NCBI GenBank assembly: GCA_022496185.1
Contig: WTXG01000132.1
Coordinates: 40,337-104,336, forward strand
Origin: Multifurca ochricompacta
Taxonomy: Eukaryota > Basidiomycota > Agaricomycetes > Russulales > Russulaceae
Length of the DNA: 64,000 bases
Direction of reading: 5' to 3'
This document shows, in pieces, positions 1-12,864 of the stretch. Numbering within the stretch: position 1 is the first letter of the stretch; every line of letters starts with the position of its first letter. The notes under the pieces are model-generated. The model ran no database searches, was not told where the DNA came from, and saw only the letters and a list, made by a program, of their open reading frames with translations. The translations under genes and the position numbers were made by a program.

Positions 1-1029
1 AAATTGGATGATATTCTTCACCAATGGGTTAGGCAGCCCCTGGGAGAAGAGGTCCAGAGTTGCCTCTTCATCCATATCATAACCGGCTCTATTGGCTAGG
101 CTTCTGAACTTTGCTACATAGGCATCCAGTTCTCCCTTTTCCATTTGCAGAGCCTTGAGTTCCCAAGCAGCCTTCTGCTTGGCCTGCCCATCTGTAAATG
201 CCTCTTTGAACCTCTGGGCAATAGTTTCCCAGAGTCCTTCACTAGTGGTATGACGGCCACTCTCAATTTGTTCATTCAGCCATTCCAGCTGTTCCATTGT
301 CCAGTCATCCACTGCCTCCCCTCGGATTAATGACAGGAAGAGGTTGGCGCACTGGAAGGGGTTGATGATCTGGGGGACATCATGGTTGAAATTTTTGAAA
401 GTCATAAATTCCAACATAAACTTTTTGCTTTGTGATCGGTCTCCTGTGAACATTTGTGGTAGTACACCTGACAGCTGTCCCAATGGTGGGGGAATATTTG
501 GTGGTAACATGGCTGGTGGGGGAGGAGGAGGAGCCGGATCTGGAAGCTGGGCCACGATGGTGGACATATTCTGATAAAACGGGGTGATGGTGTTGGTGGA
601 CTGTATAGAGATCTGGGGAGTTGTCAAAGCAGGGGCTCTGGACATGACAACTGCGGGTGCAACTGGGGATGTAGTCGACGCTAATACCAGTGCTTCTTCA
701 CTATGTTCTTCTACATACTCTTCAGGCTCAGAGTCTGTAACAATGGCCAGGGGATTCTCCCTCCACGGTCCTAATCCGAATTCGGGTGGGGCGGGTCCTG
801 TAGTAACCCAAGAGTGTCAGCTGTCCGAATATCGGATACAATACCAAACTCTTTTCTCGTCGTTGTATTCTACCGGTTGGTATCTTCCATCGTGATAGAC
901 GCAGTATCCAAACTCGGACTCAAAGTCTTTCCAGGTGGCAGAGCCAAGTACTTGTTGTGAAAGATTAGGCTCATCCCTTTGTTCGATGGGTTCTTCTTTA
1001 AAGAGGGTCTGACTGCGGCTGGAAGCCAC
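1..1029 (-). pseudogene. gag: Ty3/gypsy gag, N-terminal part (element A)
   Basis: N-terminal and central Gag of an alpha-family retrotransposon, running off the left edge. The reverse strand encodes the family's N-terminal block (FESEFGYYVYHDGRYQP-like), a proline-rich linker and the start of the conserved capsid-like block (VDDWTMEQLEWLNEQ-like). Reading frames are broken by stops and small indels. The N-terminus lines up with other copies at a GTG codon (1029) with no ATG nearby. Gag would form the virus-like particle. It lies next to its own 5' LTR. Confidence 0.85.
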
Positions 1030-1048
1030 GATGAGAGACTCGACTTGA

Positions 1049-1626
1049 TGTTATGTCCGGTGCAGGACGTTCCACACAACTTGTGTGATAGCGTGATACG
1101 TAGGTTCAGATAAGAGACCAATAAGATCCCTTGGAGTTCAGAGGTGATGAGTCAAAGTCAAAGAGGCTGTTCTCTAAGACGATGTTGAGTAGGGAGATGC
1201 CGAAAGCACCGAGACAATTGAACTCAAAGATCAAAGGGGAGTCCAGAAGACGAACACTGATGTATTCAATAAGTTGAGTCTGAGCTTTACAGTGTAACTA
1301 TAGCTGACTTATATATGTAAGGAGGTGAGCGTCTATCGATAAGAATCACGGAGTCAAGTGGGCCCGAATATCCGTAAGCGGAGGGCGTAAAGCCTGGCTT
1401 CTACTGATAGGGAATTAAGTAAATGTCCGGTCATACGATAAGAAGATAAGAGATAAGTAAAGGAAGCAGTAGGTAATCGTAAGCAAACAAGCAAGTCACA
1501 GGGATGGACGGAGAGCATGTGACGGATCCCATGATGGGGACGTAATCTGGTAGTGAAGTGTGGGCGGTAGGGAAGGGTCATTGTTGGGTAAGAAAAAGAA
1601 CACAGGAAGGGACGGGGTTCGTAACA
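1049..1626 (-). repeat. 5' LTR of element A (family alpha)
   Basis: A 578-bp LTR in reverse orientation with TGTTA...GTAACA ends. It carries the family TATA box (reverse strand, near 1310) and the self-priming segment near 1265-1275. The internal region to its left begins with 2 nt and then a primer-binding segment at 1036-1046. To the right the sequence changes at once to gag of another copy (element C), so A inserted into C. The other end of A lies outside the window, so its target duplication cannot be checked. Confidence 0.85.
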
Positions 1627-2026
1627 CCTTGTGAGAAGAGGTCCAATGTGGCCTCTTCATCTGTATCATACCCAGCTCAGTTGGCCAGGCTGCAGAATTT
1701 GGCAATGTATGCATCCAAATCTCCTCTTTCCATTTTCAGTGTCTTTAGTTCCCTTGCAGCCTTTTGTTTAGCCTGCCCATCTGTGAAGGCATCTTTAAAT
1801 CTCTGGGCAACTGTTTCCCAAAGCCCGAGGCTCATGGTCCTTTGTCTGGATGCCACTTGATTGTTCAACCATTCTAACTGCTCCATCATCCAATCATCCA
1901 CAGCTTCCCCTCTAATGAGTGACAGGAAGAGGTTGGCTCATTGGAATGGATTGACAATTTGTGGGATGTCATGGTTGAAGTTCTGGAAGGTAGTAAACTC
2001 CAGAATGAACTTCTTGCTTTGAGAGC
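1627..2026 (-). pseudogene. gag: gag fragment of host element C (part 1)
   Basis: Capsid-like Gag of an older alpha copy: the reverse strand reads the LFSQG, RSLANRAGYDTDEEA-like and LDAYIAKF-like blocks. It is cut on the left by element A and on the right by element B. The same gag resumes at 19690 after B's target duplication AGAGC (2022-2026 and 19685-19689). C is therefore the outermost host of this nest. Confidence 0.85.
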
Positions 2027-2621
2027 TGTTATGCCTGGTGTGGGACGTTCTACACAACTTGTGTAACAGTGCAATTCGTAGGTTCAGGTAAGAAACCAAT
2101 AAGGCTTCTTGGGGTTTGAATGGGATGAGTCAAAGTCAGAGGGGCTGCTCCCTAAGACGATGTTGAGCAGAAAAGTGCCAGAAGCACTTGAGACGATTGA
2201 GTCAGAGAGTCAAGGGGATGTCTGGAAGACAGGCACCAATGTATTCAATAAGTCAAGTCTGAGGTCTACAATGTAGTTACAGTGGACTTATATACGTAAG
2301 TGAATGGGCATCTACGAGATAAGGATAACAGAGTCAGGTGGGCCCAAATATACAAAAGCAGAGGGTGTAAAGCCTGGCTTCTGATAGGGTATTAAGTAAG
2401 TGTCCGGTCATAAAGATAAAAGATAACAAGATAAGAGATAAGGGGGTCAAGCATAGGTAAACAGTGGGTCAACAAGTCCAAAGCAGGTCACGGGGATGGG
2501 AGTAGGGCATGTGATGGATCCCAGGATGGAGACGTAATCATGAAGTGCAGGGTAGGTGGTAAAGAGGGGTCGTCATTGGGAAGGGTGAAGAAAATGGGGT
2601 TACTTGGCAGAGATTGTAACA
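2027..2621 (-). repeat. 3' LTR of element B
   Basis: A 595-bp LTR, the same length as the B 5' LTR at 19090-19684, with TGTTA...GTAACA ends. The adjoining polypurine tract (reverse strand, about 2622-2637, AGAAGAGGGGGTGA) marks it as the 3' LTR. TSD AGAGC precedes it. Confidence 0.9.
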
Positions 2622-2652
2622 TCACCCCCTCTTCTGGTTCTAGCAGACCCGG

Positions 2653-4407
2653 CTAGAAACTGTCAAACAATCATGCTGCTGGTTATACTGACTGTGGTTA
2701 GTAGCGGTGAGGCTAGAAAAGACAAGTAACTTCAGAGATAGAAGGAACTCTATATTACTACACTACTGACCTAGAAAAGACAAGTACTACATAAAGCGTT
2801 AGTCTAAAGGAAGTAGAGAGTAAAGTAAATGGGACTTACACTTCAGAGATAGAAGGAACTCTGAAGTGTAAGAGACGAAACAGACACCCTTATATACCCA
2901 TGGGGGCCAGGGGAAATGGTCTGTGCGCACTGGGAATAAGTCCACAAGTGCCGGACAATAAACAGAGAGGGATAAAGGCCATTGGCCAAGGAGATATCAC
3001 ATGCTTACTGCGCATTACTAAGTCCATCACTAATCAGCTGAGTAAGGTGAGAAAGAAATGTAATAAAGATAACATAAAAAGTCCGATACTCCGATATCTA
3101 ATCTAATCTAATCTACAGCTGAAGCGAACCTTAGATGCCTGAAGCATCTCCAGACACGTCCTGTGTCAACAGAAACAACTCGTACCATCATCATCCTGCA
3201 CCAAGTCCAGATAATCATCAGCTACATTACAATCATCCAACATATAGTTCTCCTTGTCTGAATCCTGTGGACATTGGTGGGCGTGGAGGAACCTGTATGG
3301 GCCATGCTGACCACATGAGTGACATAGATCGTGGACTGGGCAGTCCAGTTTGCAATGCCCTGCATTATGGCAGAGGCACTTGCTGCACCACCCAGATGGA
3401 TTGATGATGGTTGGGGCAACTCCTACACGGCGGAAAATGCAGAACCGGCTCCAGTGGAGGTTGCTACGACAGTGCCGGCACCACTTGTGGTTGAGGGGAC
3501 AGTTCCAGCTAATGTGGTACTTACTGTCACATCACCAGCAAGTCTCTCCACAGGGATTCTTGTGCATGTGTGGCATCTCAAACTGGTTCAGTATCAACCT
3601 TGGAGTGGCCCCCAATGATCATGGGGGGAGGGGTCATGCATAGGTGTCAGTGTACTGTTCAGTGATGGTTTGATATGCATCCCCCGTCTCCAACCTTTTC
3701 TGGATCTCCACCAACTCCTGCTCCACCTGGAACATCCCATTGGTCAATCTCGCCATCATCTTCACATGCTCCTTGTACTGCTTGTTAAGTGTCGTGCATA
3801 GTGTCAAATTCTTCCGCAGTCTCATCACTTCTGCTTTGAGATGCGGAAGATGCATGTCATTCAGCACCTCGTTGATTGCAAAGGCATGAGAGTCCTTGGC
3901 AGCCAGGTGCCCAAGCTGCTCATCAGTCATCGTGTGGTGAAGTCGTCCTGTATACCTTTCCTCTAAATAAACCAGGGCTCCATAAACAGGGCTGTCTTTC
4001 TTCATACAACTGGCAACATCCATCCCTCCATTGGTGTAGAAGATATATCTGGCTATGGTGACTGTCCCATCAGCCATGGTGATTTCGAGGGGGAAATACA
4101 TTGATGAATTGGGGTTGTTGGCAAAGAATGGGAACTCTGGTACTTCATCATCCAACTCCATGCCAAGCAGGTCATTTGGGTGTGGCTCCTCACTGTGTTC
4201 GAAGTCATCGTTTGGGTTGGGGGATTGGTTCTTGACCCGAGCTTTGGCAGCCTTGTAATCAATAGGTGAGGAGGGGTGTGTAGAAGGGTGAGCAGAGGGG
4301 AAGTTCTTGACAACTACAGTGGTGGTGGTGAAAGCATCAACAGTGGTGTTGGTGGTGATGAAAGACATAATAGATTGTTTGGTGGTAGGACATTGCTGTG
4401 AGAGCAT
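2653..4407 (-). pseudogene. ORF3 of element B (coiled-coil/zinc-knuckle protein), split by D1
   Basis: Third ORF downstream of pol, found in every alpha copy that reaches this far. The reverse strand starts at an ATG (4407; MLSQQCPTTKQS). It continues through an acidic linker (NPNDDFEHSEEPHPNDL), a conserved block (YIFYTNGGMDVA, VYLEERYTGRLHH, DEQLGHLAAKD), a coiled coil (LKAEVMRLRKN...) and a Cys/His-rich tail. Solo LTR D1 sits near the C-terminus. Its function is unknown. It has no signal peptide or membrane segment, so it is not envelope-like. See the N copy at 33289 for the best reading. Confidence 0.75.
2661..3171 (-). repeat. Solo copia LTR D1 (family delta)
   Basis: A 511-bp solo LTR in reverse orientation with TGT...ACA ends and the exact target duplication GAAAC (2656-2660, 3172-3176), inserted in ORF3 of B. 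It has a TATA-like motif followed by a perfect 14-bp stem-loop (2835-2872) that recurs in D2-D5. Confidence 0.9.
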
Positions 4408-4445
4408 GTACTGGGGAATCCAGTTGGGGTCTAAGGTCGTTCTTT

Positions 4446-5606
4446 TAACTGTTCTTGGGCGCTTCTGAATGTCAGGCGTGGAACTCCAAGATAAGGACTG
4501 GAGCAAAGATATTCCTGGCTGGCTCCCACAAGTTGTCAGAGTCTGGGAATCCTTTCCACTTAACGAGGTAATGTAGCTTGCGCCCTCAGCCTTTACGTAG
4601 TGAGTCTAGAATCTGTTCCACTTCCCATTCCGCTTCTCCATCGATTAATTCAGGGGGGGGCCTTGGGAAGTTTTCCCCATGCAGGGACATCTCTTTGTAA
4701 GGTGTCAGGAGTCTGGCGTGGAAGACCGGATGAATTTTCCATGTGGGTGGAAGCTTGAGTTCATATGACACATCTGACAGCTTCCTTGTTATCGTGAAAG
4801 GCCCATGGCGTCAGGGAGCTAATTTGGCAGTGGGGTGTGATGTGTGGATGTTCTTCCCTTCCAGCCAGACGAGGTCATTGGTCTGATAAGGTGTGAACTT
4901 TGATGGTCTTTCAGATAGGGTCTTTTGTGCCTTCAACAGGTTTTCATTGGCCAATTTCCTGATCTCTTCCCATTGGCTGATACGCTGCACAGCCAATGGG
5001 ATGTTCATGGGTTTCTTGGTCCAGTTGGTCCGTGGTGTCCATCCCATGATAAGTGAAAATGGAGGGGTCTTAGTAGTCCCGTTGGGCCATGAGTTATGTG
5101 CAAATTCTGCTGTTGCCAGCCAGTCAGCCCAATCATCCTGCTGTCCGTTACACCAGAACCGAAGGTACTGTTCCAGCCATTGGTTTGTTCTTTCTGATTG
5201 TCCATCAGTTTGTGGATGGTAGGTGGTCAAGATATTTTGGGTGACGTCCAAGGTTTTACAAAGCGCTTTAGCAAATGTGGAGGTGAAACATGGGTCACAG
5301 TCAGAGATGATCTTTTCTGGGAGGCTGTAGTGTCTGTAGACATGATCCAGGTAAAGTTTGGCTACTCCTTCCGCTGTGATGGACTCATTACAGGGTATGA
5401 ACAGTGCCACTTTAGAGCAGTCGTGGTTGGTGATGGTCAGGATAGAATCAAAACCTCTGGAAATGGGGAGCTTGACGATGAAGTCCATCGTGATGGTCTG
5501 GAATGGTAGTGAGGCTGTAGGTATGATTGGGAACAGCGCTGGTGGGTGTGGGTGCGTGTTTACTTTATTGGCTTGGCAGTCTGCACATCCTTTCACGTAG
5601 TTCTCC
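4446..5606 (-). pseudogene. pol: pol C-terminal part of element B: integrase core and chromodomain
   Basis: The reverse strand reads the integrase core (TMDFIVKLPISRGFDSILTI, then the Asp block before FTSTFAKALCK, then [15 protein letters not shown] with the catalytic Glu). An integrase C-terminal GPFTITRKLSDVSYEL-like block follows, then a chromodomain (EWEVEQILDS ... KWKGFPDSD). One stop and several frame slips are present. Pol ends at TAA 4446-4448. It is cut on the right by element E and resumes at 14021. Confidence 0.85.
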
Positions 5607-5611
5607 ACATC

Positions 5612-6189
5612 TGTTATGTCTGGTGCGGGACATTCCACACAACTTGTGTGACAGCATTTCATTCATATTCAGGTAAGAAACCAATGGGGCTTCTTGGAGT
5701 TAAGTGGGATGAGTCAAAGTCGAAGGGGCTGCTCCCAAGACAATGTTAAGCAGAAAGGTATCAGAAATACCAAGACGGATGAGTCAAGGATCCAAGGGGA
5801 TGTCCAGAAGACAAGCACCGATGTATTCAATAAGTCAAGTCTGAGGTCTACATTGTAGTTACAGCAGACTTATATATGTAATCGAATGGGTGTCTACAAG
5901 ATAAGAGAACGGAGTCAAGTGGGCCCGAATATCTGAAAGCAGAGGGCATAGAGCCAGGCTTCTGATAGGGAATTAAGTAAGTGTCTGGTTGTAGAGATAA
6001 GAAGATAAGAAAAGTAATCATAAGCAAACAGTATGTACATAAGTCCAAACAACAGTCACGGGGATGGGAGCAATGCATGTGAGGGGTCCCAGGAGGGAGA
6101 CATAATGAGAAAGTGTAGTGTCAGTGGGCAAGTGGGGTCCCTGTTGGGGAGGGTAAAGAAAATAGGGCTGCTGGGCCCTGGTCATAACA
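5612..6189 (-). repeat. 3' LTR of element E
   Basis: A 578-bp LTR with TGTTA...ATAACA ends, followed on its inner side by a slightly altered polypurine tract (reverse of tcaccctcctttctgg). Matching it to the 5' LTR shows precisely where F was inserted in that copy. Confidence 0.88.
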
Positions 6190-6220
6190 TCACCCTCCTT
6201 TCTGGTTTGAGCTGACCCAG

Positions 6221-7403
6221 CTAGAAATGCGCACCATCATCATCCTGCACCAGGTCCACATAATTGTCTGCCAGATTTCAATCCCTATGGTATAAGTTTC
6301 ATCCACCACATTGGTGTGTGTGCAGAAAGCCATATGGGCCACGTTGTCCACACTGGCAACACAGATTGTAGACTGGGCAGTCAAGCTCGTGATGCCCCGC
6401 ATTGTGTCACAACACTTTCCACACCAGCCTGAAGGATTGACAATGGTGGGAGTGACACCCAGATGTCGGAAAATACAGAACTGACTCCAGTGTAGGTTAC
6501 TTTGGCAGTGGCAGCACCATTTGTGGTTGAGGGGGCAATTCCAGCTGATGTGATACTTGCTGTTGCATCGCCAGCAAGTCTCTCCTTGGGGTTCTCATGC
6601 ATACATGGCATCTCAAATCAGTTTGGCAGCAGTTGTGGTGCCGCTCCTAGTGATTGTGGGGGAGGGGTCGTGCATAGGTGTCTGTGTACCTCTCAGCAAT
6701 TGTCTGATATGCATCCCCTATCTCCAGCCTCTTTCGAATCTCTGTCAACTCCTGCTCTACTTGGAACATCCCCCTCGTAAGCCTTGTCATTTGCTTTGCA
6801 TACTCTTTGTATTGGGTATTGAGTGTGGTGCAAAGTGTAAGGGTTTTCTGCAGTCTCATTACCTCAGCTTTGAGACGCAGGAGCCACATGTCGTTCAATA
6901 CCTCGTTGATCGCAAATGCTCGGGGTCGTCAGCCACAAGGTGCCCCAATTGTTTGTCACTCATCATGTGGTGGAGACGACCTGTGTATCGTTCTTCCAAG
7001 TATACCAGGGCCCCGTAGACAGGCCCATCCTTTTTCATACAACCTGCGACATCCATCCTCCATTGGTGTAGAATATGTACTTAGCTATGACCTTCTCTCC
7101 ATTGGCCATGGTGATTTCAAGGGGAAAGTACATGGAGGAATTTGGGTTGTTGGTGAAGAAAGGGAACTCGGGCATGTCATCATCTTGCTCCATGTCAAGG
7201 AGGTCGTTTGGGTGGGGTTCTTCAGAATGGGTAAAGTCATCATTGGATTAGGCAACTGGGCCTTGACTGTTCTTCAGCAGCTTGTAGTCAATGGGGGAAG
7301 AGGGACGAGTGGAGGGATGAGCGGAAGGGAAGGCCTCTATGACCACAGTAGTGGCAGCGAAGGCATCAATGGCAGCAGAGGCAGTGATGAAAGAGGAAGA
7401 CAT
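6221..7403 (-). pseudogene. ORF3 of element E
   Basis: Reverse-strand copy of the post-pol ORF: start at ATG 7403 (MSSSFITASAAIDAF-like), acidic linker, YIFYTNGG block, coiled coil at about 6650-6900, then the Cys/His-rich C-terminal region (6221-6600) ending at TAG 6221-6223. The frame is broken in several places. Role unknown, as for the other copies. Confidence 0.75.
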
Positions 7404-7469
7404 GTTTGATTGTGGTTAGGACGTTGCTGGTGAAGCATTGTTCTGGGGAAAGGAGTCAGGAGCTTCCCC

Positions 7470-10400
7470 TTTTTAATTATTCTGGGCACTTGGGGATGTC
7501 GTAAATGGAACTCCATGATCAGGTCCAGGGCAAAGATGTTCCCAGCTGGTTCCCACGAATTGTCAGAGTCTGGGAAACCCTTCCACTTGATCAGGTAATG
7601 CAGTTTGCACCCTCTGCCTTGATAGGCAGAGTTTACAATCTGCTCCACTTCCCATTCTGCTTCTCCATCAACTAACTCCAGTGGGGTCTTGGGAAGTTCT
7701 CCCCATGAATGGATGTTTCCTTGTATGGTGTCAGAAGCTTCATGTGGAAGACCGGGTGAATCTTCCATGTGGAAGGGAGTTCAGCTCATATGACACGTCT
7801 GATAACTTCCTCATGATCCTGAAGGGCCCGTGACGTCAGGGTGCCAATTTAGCTGTGGGGTGTGATGTGTGGATGTGCTTCCCTTCCAGCCAAACCTGCT
7901 CATTGGCTTGATAAGGTGTGAACTTCGAGGGTTTATCCAATAAGGTCTGTTGCGCCTTTAGCAAGTTTTCATTGGCAGATTTCTGGATCTCATCCCATTG
8001 GCCGATTTGCTGCGAGGTCGTGGGAACATTTGTAGGCTTGTTGGTCCAAGTGGTGCATGGTACCCAGCCCATGATAAGGGAAAATGGGGGGGTCTTCATT
8101 GTGCTGTTAGGCCAGGAATTGTGCGCAAACTCTGCTGTTGCCAGCCAGTCTGCCCAATCATCCTGTTGTCTGTTGCACCAGAATCAGAGGTACTGTTCCA
8201 ACCACTGATTGGTGTGCTCTGACTGTCCATCTGTTTGGGGGTGGTAGGCTGTTGAGATGTTTTGCTTTATGTCCAGGACTTTGCATAGTGCTCTGGCAAC
8301 GTTGAGGTAAAGCGTGGGTCTCGGTTGGAGATGATCTTTTCTGGGAGGCCATAATGTCGGTAGATGTGGTCAAGATAGAGCTTGGCTACTCCTTCAGCTG
8401 TGATGGATTCTTTGCATGGTATGAAGAGCGCTGCCTTGGAGTAGTCGTGGTCTGTGATGGTCAAAATGGAGTCAAAGCCTCTGGAGTTGGGTAATTTGAC
8501 TATGAAATCCATGGCAATTGTTTGGAATGGCAGAGACATAGTGGGAGTGATGGGAAATATTGCCAGTGGGTGCGGGTGCATATTCACTTTGTTGGCCTGG
8601 CAGTCTGCGCATCCTTTCACATAGTCTTCTATGTCCTTTTTCATGTTTGGCCACCAGTAATCACATTTGGCAAGAGTGTAAGTGTTGGCAATGCCAGGGT
8701 GGCCAGCAGAGGGGAGGTCATGATGAAAATGGATCACCCCCCTCTTAATGTTGTCACCACCGGTGACAACGAGGCGATCATCATCCTTCCACCAGAGGCC
8801 ATTAATCTTTTTCAGATTATGTGCAGCTGCCCAGGATTGACAGAGTTGTTGGTTCATATTCTGTGATACTTGGGCCCAGAGATCCATGTCATGGAGGCTG
8901 ACAACAGCCTGCCATGTGAAGACTTCTTCAGGAAGGACTGTGATATTATCGTTGTCCTCCTCTCCAGTGTGCATGTCCAGCCGGCGCAACAGGGCATCTG
9001 CATGTGCATTGCGGCTTCCTGCAATATGTTTCAGAGTAAAGTTATACTCTTCTAGTTCTAAGAATTCTCGTGCCACGCATCAGCTAATTTTGTGTGGTTC
9101 CTTCCAGTACAGGAGGTTAGAGTGGTCAGTGTGAATGATGGTCTTATGTGGGGTCCCTGCTAAGTAAGGTCGCCAGTGATGCAATGCTTTTACAATAGCT
9201 AGCAACTCTCGATCCCAGATGTTGTAGTTTCATTCAGCAGGGGAAAATGTCTCCGAATAAAAGGTGACTGGGTGAAGGAGTCCCGTGGCGTCCCTCTGAT
9301 TTAATACCACCCTGTTAGCAAAGTGGGACACATCAACTTCCAGTTCAAACGGTTTTCCTAGATCTGGCTGCAGGAGGATGGGCTCCAAACCCATTATGTC
9401 CCTGATCTTTTCAAAGGCTTGTTGTTGATCCTTTCCCCAATGCCACGGGATGTCCTTTTTCAGCAGGTCATTGAGGGGTTGAGCAATTCCTGAAAATCCT
9501 CATACAAAATGTCGATAGAAGTTACAGAATCCTATGAAAGACTGGACATCTTTAACATTTGTGGGCATGGGCCATTCTCGGATCCCTTGTACTTTTACAG
9601 GATCCATTTGTACCTGTCCTCCTTTTAGGATGACCCCTAGGTATTCGACACTGGGTTGCTCAAAGGAAAATTTGGTTGGTTTGAGATATAAATCATGCTG
9701 ACATAGGATGTCCAACACCTGGTGTACTCACTCGTGGTGATGTGTCAGATCGTTGGTGGTTGCCACCAGTATGTCGTCCATATATACTACTACTTCGCTG
9801 GTGAGGATGAGATCCTGGAAAATGTGGTTCATCATCGATTGAAAGGTGGTGGGTGAGTTTGTCAGACTGAAGAACATAACATTTGGTTTGAATAATCCCT
9901 GGTTAGTTTTGAAGGCTGCTTTACAGTGGTCCCCCTCTCTGATCCTGACATTGTTGTAGCCCCAGCAGACATCCATTTTTGAAAATAAGGACTTGTCTTG
10001 CATAGTGTCAATAAGTTCTGAGATAAGGGGAAGGGGATAGGCATTCTTCACTGTATAGGTGTTTATATGTCGGTAATCCTGGACAGGTTGGAGCTTGCCA
10101 TCTTTCTTTTTGATGAAGAAGAAAGGTGATGTGTATGGGGACTTGGATGGGCAATATACCCCTTTGCCAGGTGTTCTTCAAGGAATGCAGTCAGCGCTGT
10201 TTGTTCTGTCTGGGATAGCGGGTAAATTTTGCAATTGATTGCTGCTGGCGCTTCAGGCACAAAGTCAATGGCATGATCCCATGGTCATGCTGGTGGGAAA
10301 CGTTGTGATTCCTCTTCAGAGAACACCTTCCAGTGCCAGTGGTATGTTTCTGGTACTATTTCTTCGAAGGTCTTTTCCACATGTCCTTCCACCGCCTTCT

Positions 10401-10956
10401 GCGCTAATTCTGAGGCTTTGGTAATGTAGCCGTAGCCAGGTCTGTCTTCTGCACTGTCCTCCACCTTTAACACTGCATGTTGGACAGCATAGTCATATCC
10501 AACGATGTTATGACAACAGGATAAAACTCTTTATCCATGGTCACATCACCCAATTAATCTGTGGTTCAAAAGCCGTCAACCATGGATATCCTAGAATCAG
10601 GTCTTCATCTCCTAAGTTGGTGACAAGGAAACGGATCGTTTTCGTCTTTTCTCCTACTTGGACACTGAGGTCGGTGTAATGCGTGATTTTTCCAGCTCGG
10701 TTAGCTGTTCCATCAATGTTCCAGATATTCTTTCTTGGGGAAGTTCCAGCATTCCCAGGCCCATGGTCCTTGCCATTTGTGGGCTGATAAAATTGTCGGT
10801 GGCTCCTGAATCTATCAGGATGTCGCAATCAGCCAATTTCTGTGTAGTCTCGAAATGTACTGGTATTTTCAAAGATTTGAAGTGACTAGTATACACAGAG
10901 GTTACATGTAATGCTCAAGCCCAGGCTGATGGGGTTGAGCCAATCAAAAATCCTTT
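7470..10956 (-). pseudogene. pol: pol of element E (protease, RT, RNase H, integrase, chromodomain)
   Basis: The reverse strand, 5' to 3', reads an aspartic protease (DILIDSGATDNFIS, about 10800-10840), RT ([23 protein letters not shown] with the YMDD box near 9780), RNase H and the integrase HHCC zinc domain (HFHHDLPSAGHPGIAN ... GCADCQANK). The integrase core (MDFIVKLPNSRGFDSIL) and chromodomain (EWEVEQIVNS ... KWKGFPDSDNSWEP, about 7530-7650) follow. Stops and frameshifts disrupt it throughout. Confidence 0.88.
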
Positions 10957-12453
10957 TTTGCGAATGCCTTTTCAACTAGGATAGCGTGTACTTCCTCACT
11001 CTCTTTCATCATATTAGCCCATATATTGTGGGCCTTCTCCTCTTTCATTTGATTGTCTACTGTTGGTGGGTTATTAGAGATTGGGCAGGGGTGGTGGTGG
11101 CCTTGGCAACCCATGCTCCTTTCTTGGGACAGTCGCGTGACATGTGTCCTTGAGCTTTGCATCGGAAGCATCTTCCTTCCTTCATCAATGTCTGCCATTC
11201 ATCTTCTGTGAGTGTGGCCCTGGCTCTGGTTCGATCGGCAGAGGTATCCATAGCATTTGGGTCTCGTGGGGAGGCAGGCTTGATTCCAAACACCACCTTC
11301 CACTGGTCCGTGTTTTCCCTTTCTTTGTCTCTATTCCAAAGCAAGTTTGGAAGTCAAGGAAATCTTGCTGCTGTTGTCGCACAGCATTGATCCATTGGGT
11401 CCAGTTTTGTGGGTGGTGAAACTGGATAATATTTTTAACGAGTGGGTTTGGGAGCCCTTGGGAGAAAAGATCCAAGGTGGCTTCCTCATCCACATCGTAT
11501 CCAGCCCTATTGGCTGTGCTTTGGAATTTGGTGACGTAACTGTCTAAATCCCCTTTCTCCATTCGCAGCCCTTTTAGCTCTCAGGTGGCTTTCTGCTTTG
11601 CCTGCCCATCAGTGTAGGCATCTTTGAATCTCTGGGCAACCATGTCCCAGAGTCCTTCATTCGTGGTGGGACTTCCACTCTCTATTTGGTCATTCAGCCA
11701 TTCAAGCTGCTCCATGGTCCAGTCATCAACTGCTTCCCCTCAAATTAATGAGAGAAAGAGGTTGGTGTGCTGGAAGGGGTTTACAATTTGGGGAACATCA
11801 TGGTTGAAGTTTCTGAAAGTTGTAAATTCCAGCATTAACTTCCTGCTCTGCAAGCAATCTCCTGTGAATGTTTGTGGGAGCACCCCAGAGAGTCATCCCG
11901 ATGAAGGGGAGTTCCCTGGGGCGGTGATGGTGGGGGCGGCAGGAGGAGAAGGAGGAGGTGGAACTGGTGCTGGAATATGAGCTGTGATGGTCAACATTCT
12001 TTGTTGAGTAACAGTGGTCATGGACTGGGAGGATATCGTAGGAGTTGTCAATGCAGGGGCTCTGATCGTGACAACTTCTGGTGCAACCAGGGTGGTAGCT
12101 GCTGCTAATACTGGTGCATCTTCACTGCTTGTATCTATGTATTCTTTGTTTTCAGAGTCGGTAACAATGGCAGGTGGGTTCTCTCTCCATGGGCCTAGTC
12201 TGAACTCTGGTGGTGCTGGTCGGGTTGTTACCCAGGAGTTTTGGCTATCCGAGTATCAGATACAATACCAAACCCTTCTTTCGTCATTGTATTCTACTGG
12301 TTGGTATCTTCTGTCATGATAGACATAGTATCCAAACTCGGTTTCAAAATCTTTCCAGGCAGCAGAGCCAAGTACTTGTTGTGAAAGATTATTCTCGTCT
12401 CTGCGTTCGATGAGTTCTTCTTTAAACAGGGTCTGACTGCAGCTGGAAGCCAC
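10944..12453 (-). pseudogene. gag: gag of element E
   Basis: The reverse strand reads the N-terminal block (FETEFGYYVYHDRRYQP), a Pro-rich linker, the capsid-like block, and one CCHC zinc knuckle (CFRCKAQGHMSRDC, near 11145-11185). It ends at TGA 10944-10946 inside the invariant GGATTTTTGA. Pol continues in the -1 frame from that motif. The N-terminus has GTG, not ATG. Several indels are present. Confidence 0.85.
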
Positions 12454-12864
12454 GATGAGAGACTCGACTTGATGTTACGTCCAGTGCGGGACGTTCCACA
12501 CAACTTGTGTGACAGTGTTTCGTTTGTATTTGGGTAAGAAACCAATGGGGCTTCTTGGAGTTAAGTGGGATGAGTCAAAGTTGAAGGGGCTGCTCCCCAA
12601 GACGATGTTAAGTGGAAAGGTATCAGAAATACCAAGACGGACGAGTCAAGGATCCAAGGGGATGTCCAGAAGACAAGCACCAATGTATTCAATAAGTCGA
12701 GTCTGAGGTCTACATTGTAGTTACAGTGGACTTATATACATAATCGAATGGGCATCTACAAGATAAGAGAATGGAGTCAAGTGGGCCTGAATATCTGAAA
12801 GTGGAGGGCGTAGAGCCGGGCTTCTGATAGGGAATTAAGTAAGTGTCCAGTTGTAGAGATAAGA

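Noticed and set aside
9100..9260. Host gene candidates in long reverse-strand stretches of E
   Set aside because: All align with RNase H/RT of the alpha family; no non-retroelement domain found.
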